A DNA stretch of 5,448 bases from Treponema sp. Lineage in GTDB: Bacteria > Spirochaetota > Spirochaetia > Treponematales > Breznakiellaceae. Shown here one piece after another: positions 4,806-5,448 of the stretch. The stretch lies in assembly GCA_031275515.1 (NCBI GenBank), contig JAISOQ010000079.1, positions 1 through 5,448 on the forward strand, given 5' to 3'. Under the pieces are notes generated by a model, which had not been told where the DNA came from, made no database searches, and saw nothing but the letters and a program-made list of their open reading frames with translations. The translations under genes were made by a program, and so were the position numbers. How positions within the stretch are numbered: position 1 is the stretch's first letter; each line of letters opens with the position of its first letter.

Positions 4806-5448
4806 TCATCCGCTCTTTCTCTGTTTCTGGTAACAATCGAAGCCAACCGCCAGCAACAGGACCGATCCCTTGATCACCATCTGCATATACTGGGTAATGT
4901 TCATCAGTACCATGCCGTTGCTCAGGACCCCGAGGATGAGGATGCCCGCCACCACATTGGAGATCTTGCCGAATCCGCCGTTCACGCTGACCCCGCCTAA
5001 AACTACCGAGGTAAGCACGTCGAACTCGAAACCCTTACCCGCCAGGGCCTGGCCGGACATGGTATGGGACATCATCACGATACCGGCCAAGCCCGCGAAG
5101 AACCCTGACAGGGTATACACCAGGTACTTGACCCGCTTCACATTGATCCCCGAAAGGGCCGAGGCCTCCTCGTTACCCCCCACCGCGTAAAAGTAGCGGC
5201 CAAAATAGGTCTGGTTGAGGATAAAAGCGCCCGCGGACAGAATCACGATCATGATGATTACCGGAATCGGCACCGGACTCAGATAGCCCTGCCCGATAAC
5301 GGAAAAACCCTTGGGAAATCCGAAGATAGGGCACCCCACCGCAAATGATAAACGCCAGGCCCTCCAGGATGGTCATGGTGGAGAGGGTTACGATGAGGGG
5401 CGGCATCTTAATATTGGCAATGACCCAGCCATTAAAAAAGCCGACCGC
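4806..5448 (-). CDS. Sugar ABC transporter permease, RbsC-like; 5' partial, frame broken
   Basis: The product is the membrane permease of a carbohydrate importer in the RbsC/XylH/MglC group (BPD_transp_2 family). The gene enters from the right edge. The first 40 residues, including MPPLIVTLSTMTILEGLA, are read in one frame from 5448 to 5329. The rest (IFGFPKGFSVIGQGYL... to the stop at 4806) is in another frame, offset by one base. Joined, they give ICGGVP-IFGFP, as expected for the family. The second part shows a periplasmic loop, a helix at VPIPVIIMIVILSAGAF, the conserved cytoplasmic loop FGRYFYAVGGNEEASALSGI, then three further hydrophobic segments, ending QKQRKSG. If not an assembly error, the gene is probably inactive or needs a +1 shift. 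A GTG at 5339 could start the second part alone but would lack the N-terminal helices. Confidence 0.85.
5325..5337 (-). other. Frame break in the sugar permease gene at CCC-T
   Basis: Coding-strand codons read GGT GGG GTG CCC, then T (5328), then ATC TTC. Dropping one base anywhere in this short stretch of G and C runs (GGGG at 5337-5334, CCC at 5331-5329, or T at 5328) restores the family reading. Without this the first frame continues through unrelated residues to a stop at 5173. Confidence 0.75.

Overview
The window comes from a moderately GC-rich bacterial chromosome. Every confidently called gene lies on the minus strand. The protein set (large RecX, RbsC-type sugar permease, rplM-rpsI pair, IS5-type transposase) and the use of GTG starts would fit a spirochaete, perhaps a gut Treponema. 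That is an impression from protein character, not a database result, and I hold it loosely.

Layout from left to right. Positions 1-157 are the 5' end of an IS5-family insertion sequence, read leftward off the window edge. Positions 158-520 hold no gene I can support. Positions 521-2415 hold a two-gene export-type ABC transporter: an FtsX/MacB-like permease followed by a LolD/MacB-like ATPase, overlapping by 4 bp. It has its own TTGACA promoter, and a 7-bp inverted repeat that looks like a repressor operator lies over the -10. Positions 2593-3560 hold recX followed by an acylphosphatase gene, overlapping by 4 bp; the acylphosphatase ribosome-binding site sits in a small hairpin inside recX. 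Positions 3693-4536 hold the conserved rplM-rpsI operon (L13, S9). Positions 4806-5448 hold the 3' part of a RbsC-like sugar ABC permease. Its frame is broken by one base near 5328-5337, exactly at a CCC-T sequence.

Two short arrays of 8-bp tandem repeats share the core CGTTAG. They lie on opposite strands just outside the ribosomal-protein operon: five copies running into the rpsI stop codon and three copies upstream of rplM. With the frame break, the possible operator and the possible coupling hairpin, they are the most interesting features. No clear new defence or mobile system is visible. Apart from these details the window is mostly housekeeping and transport genes.
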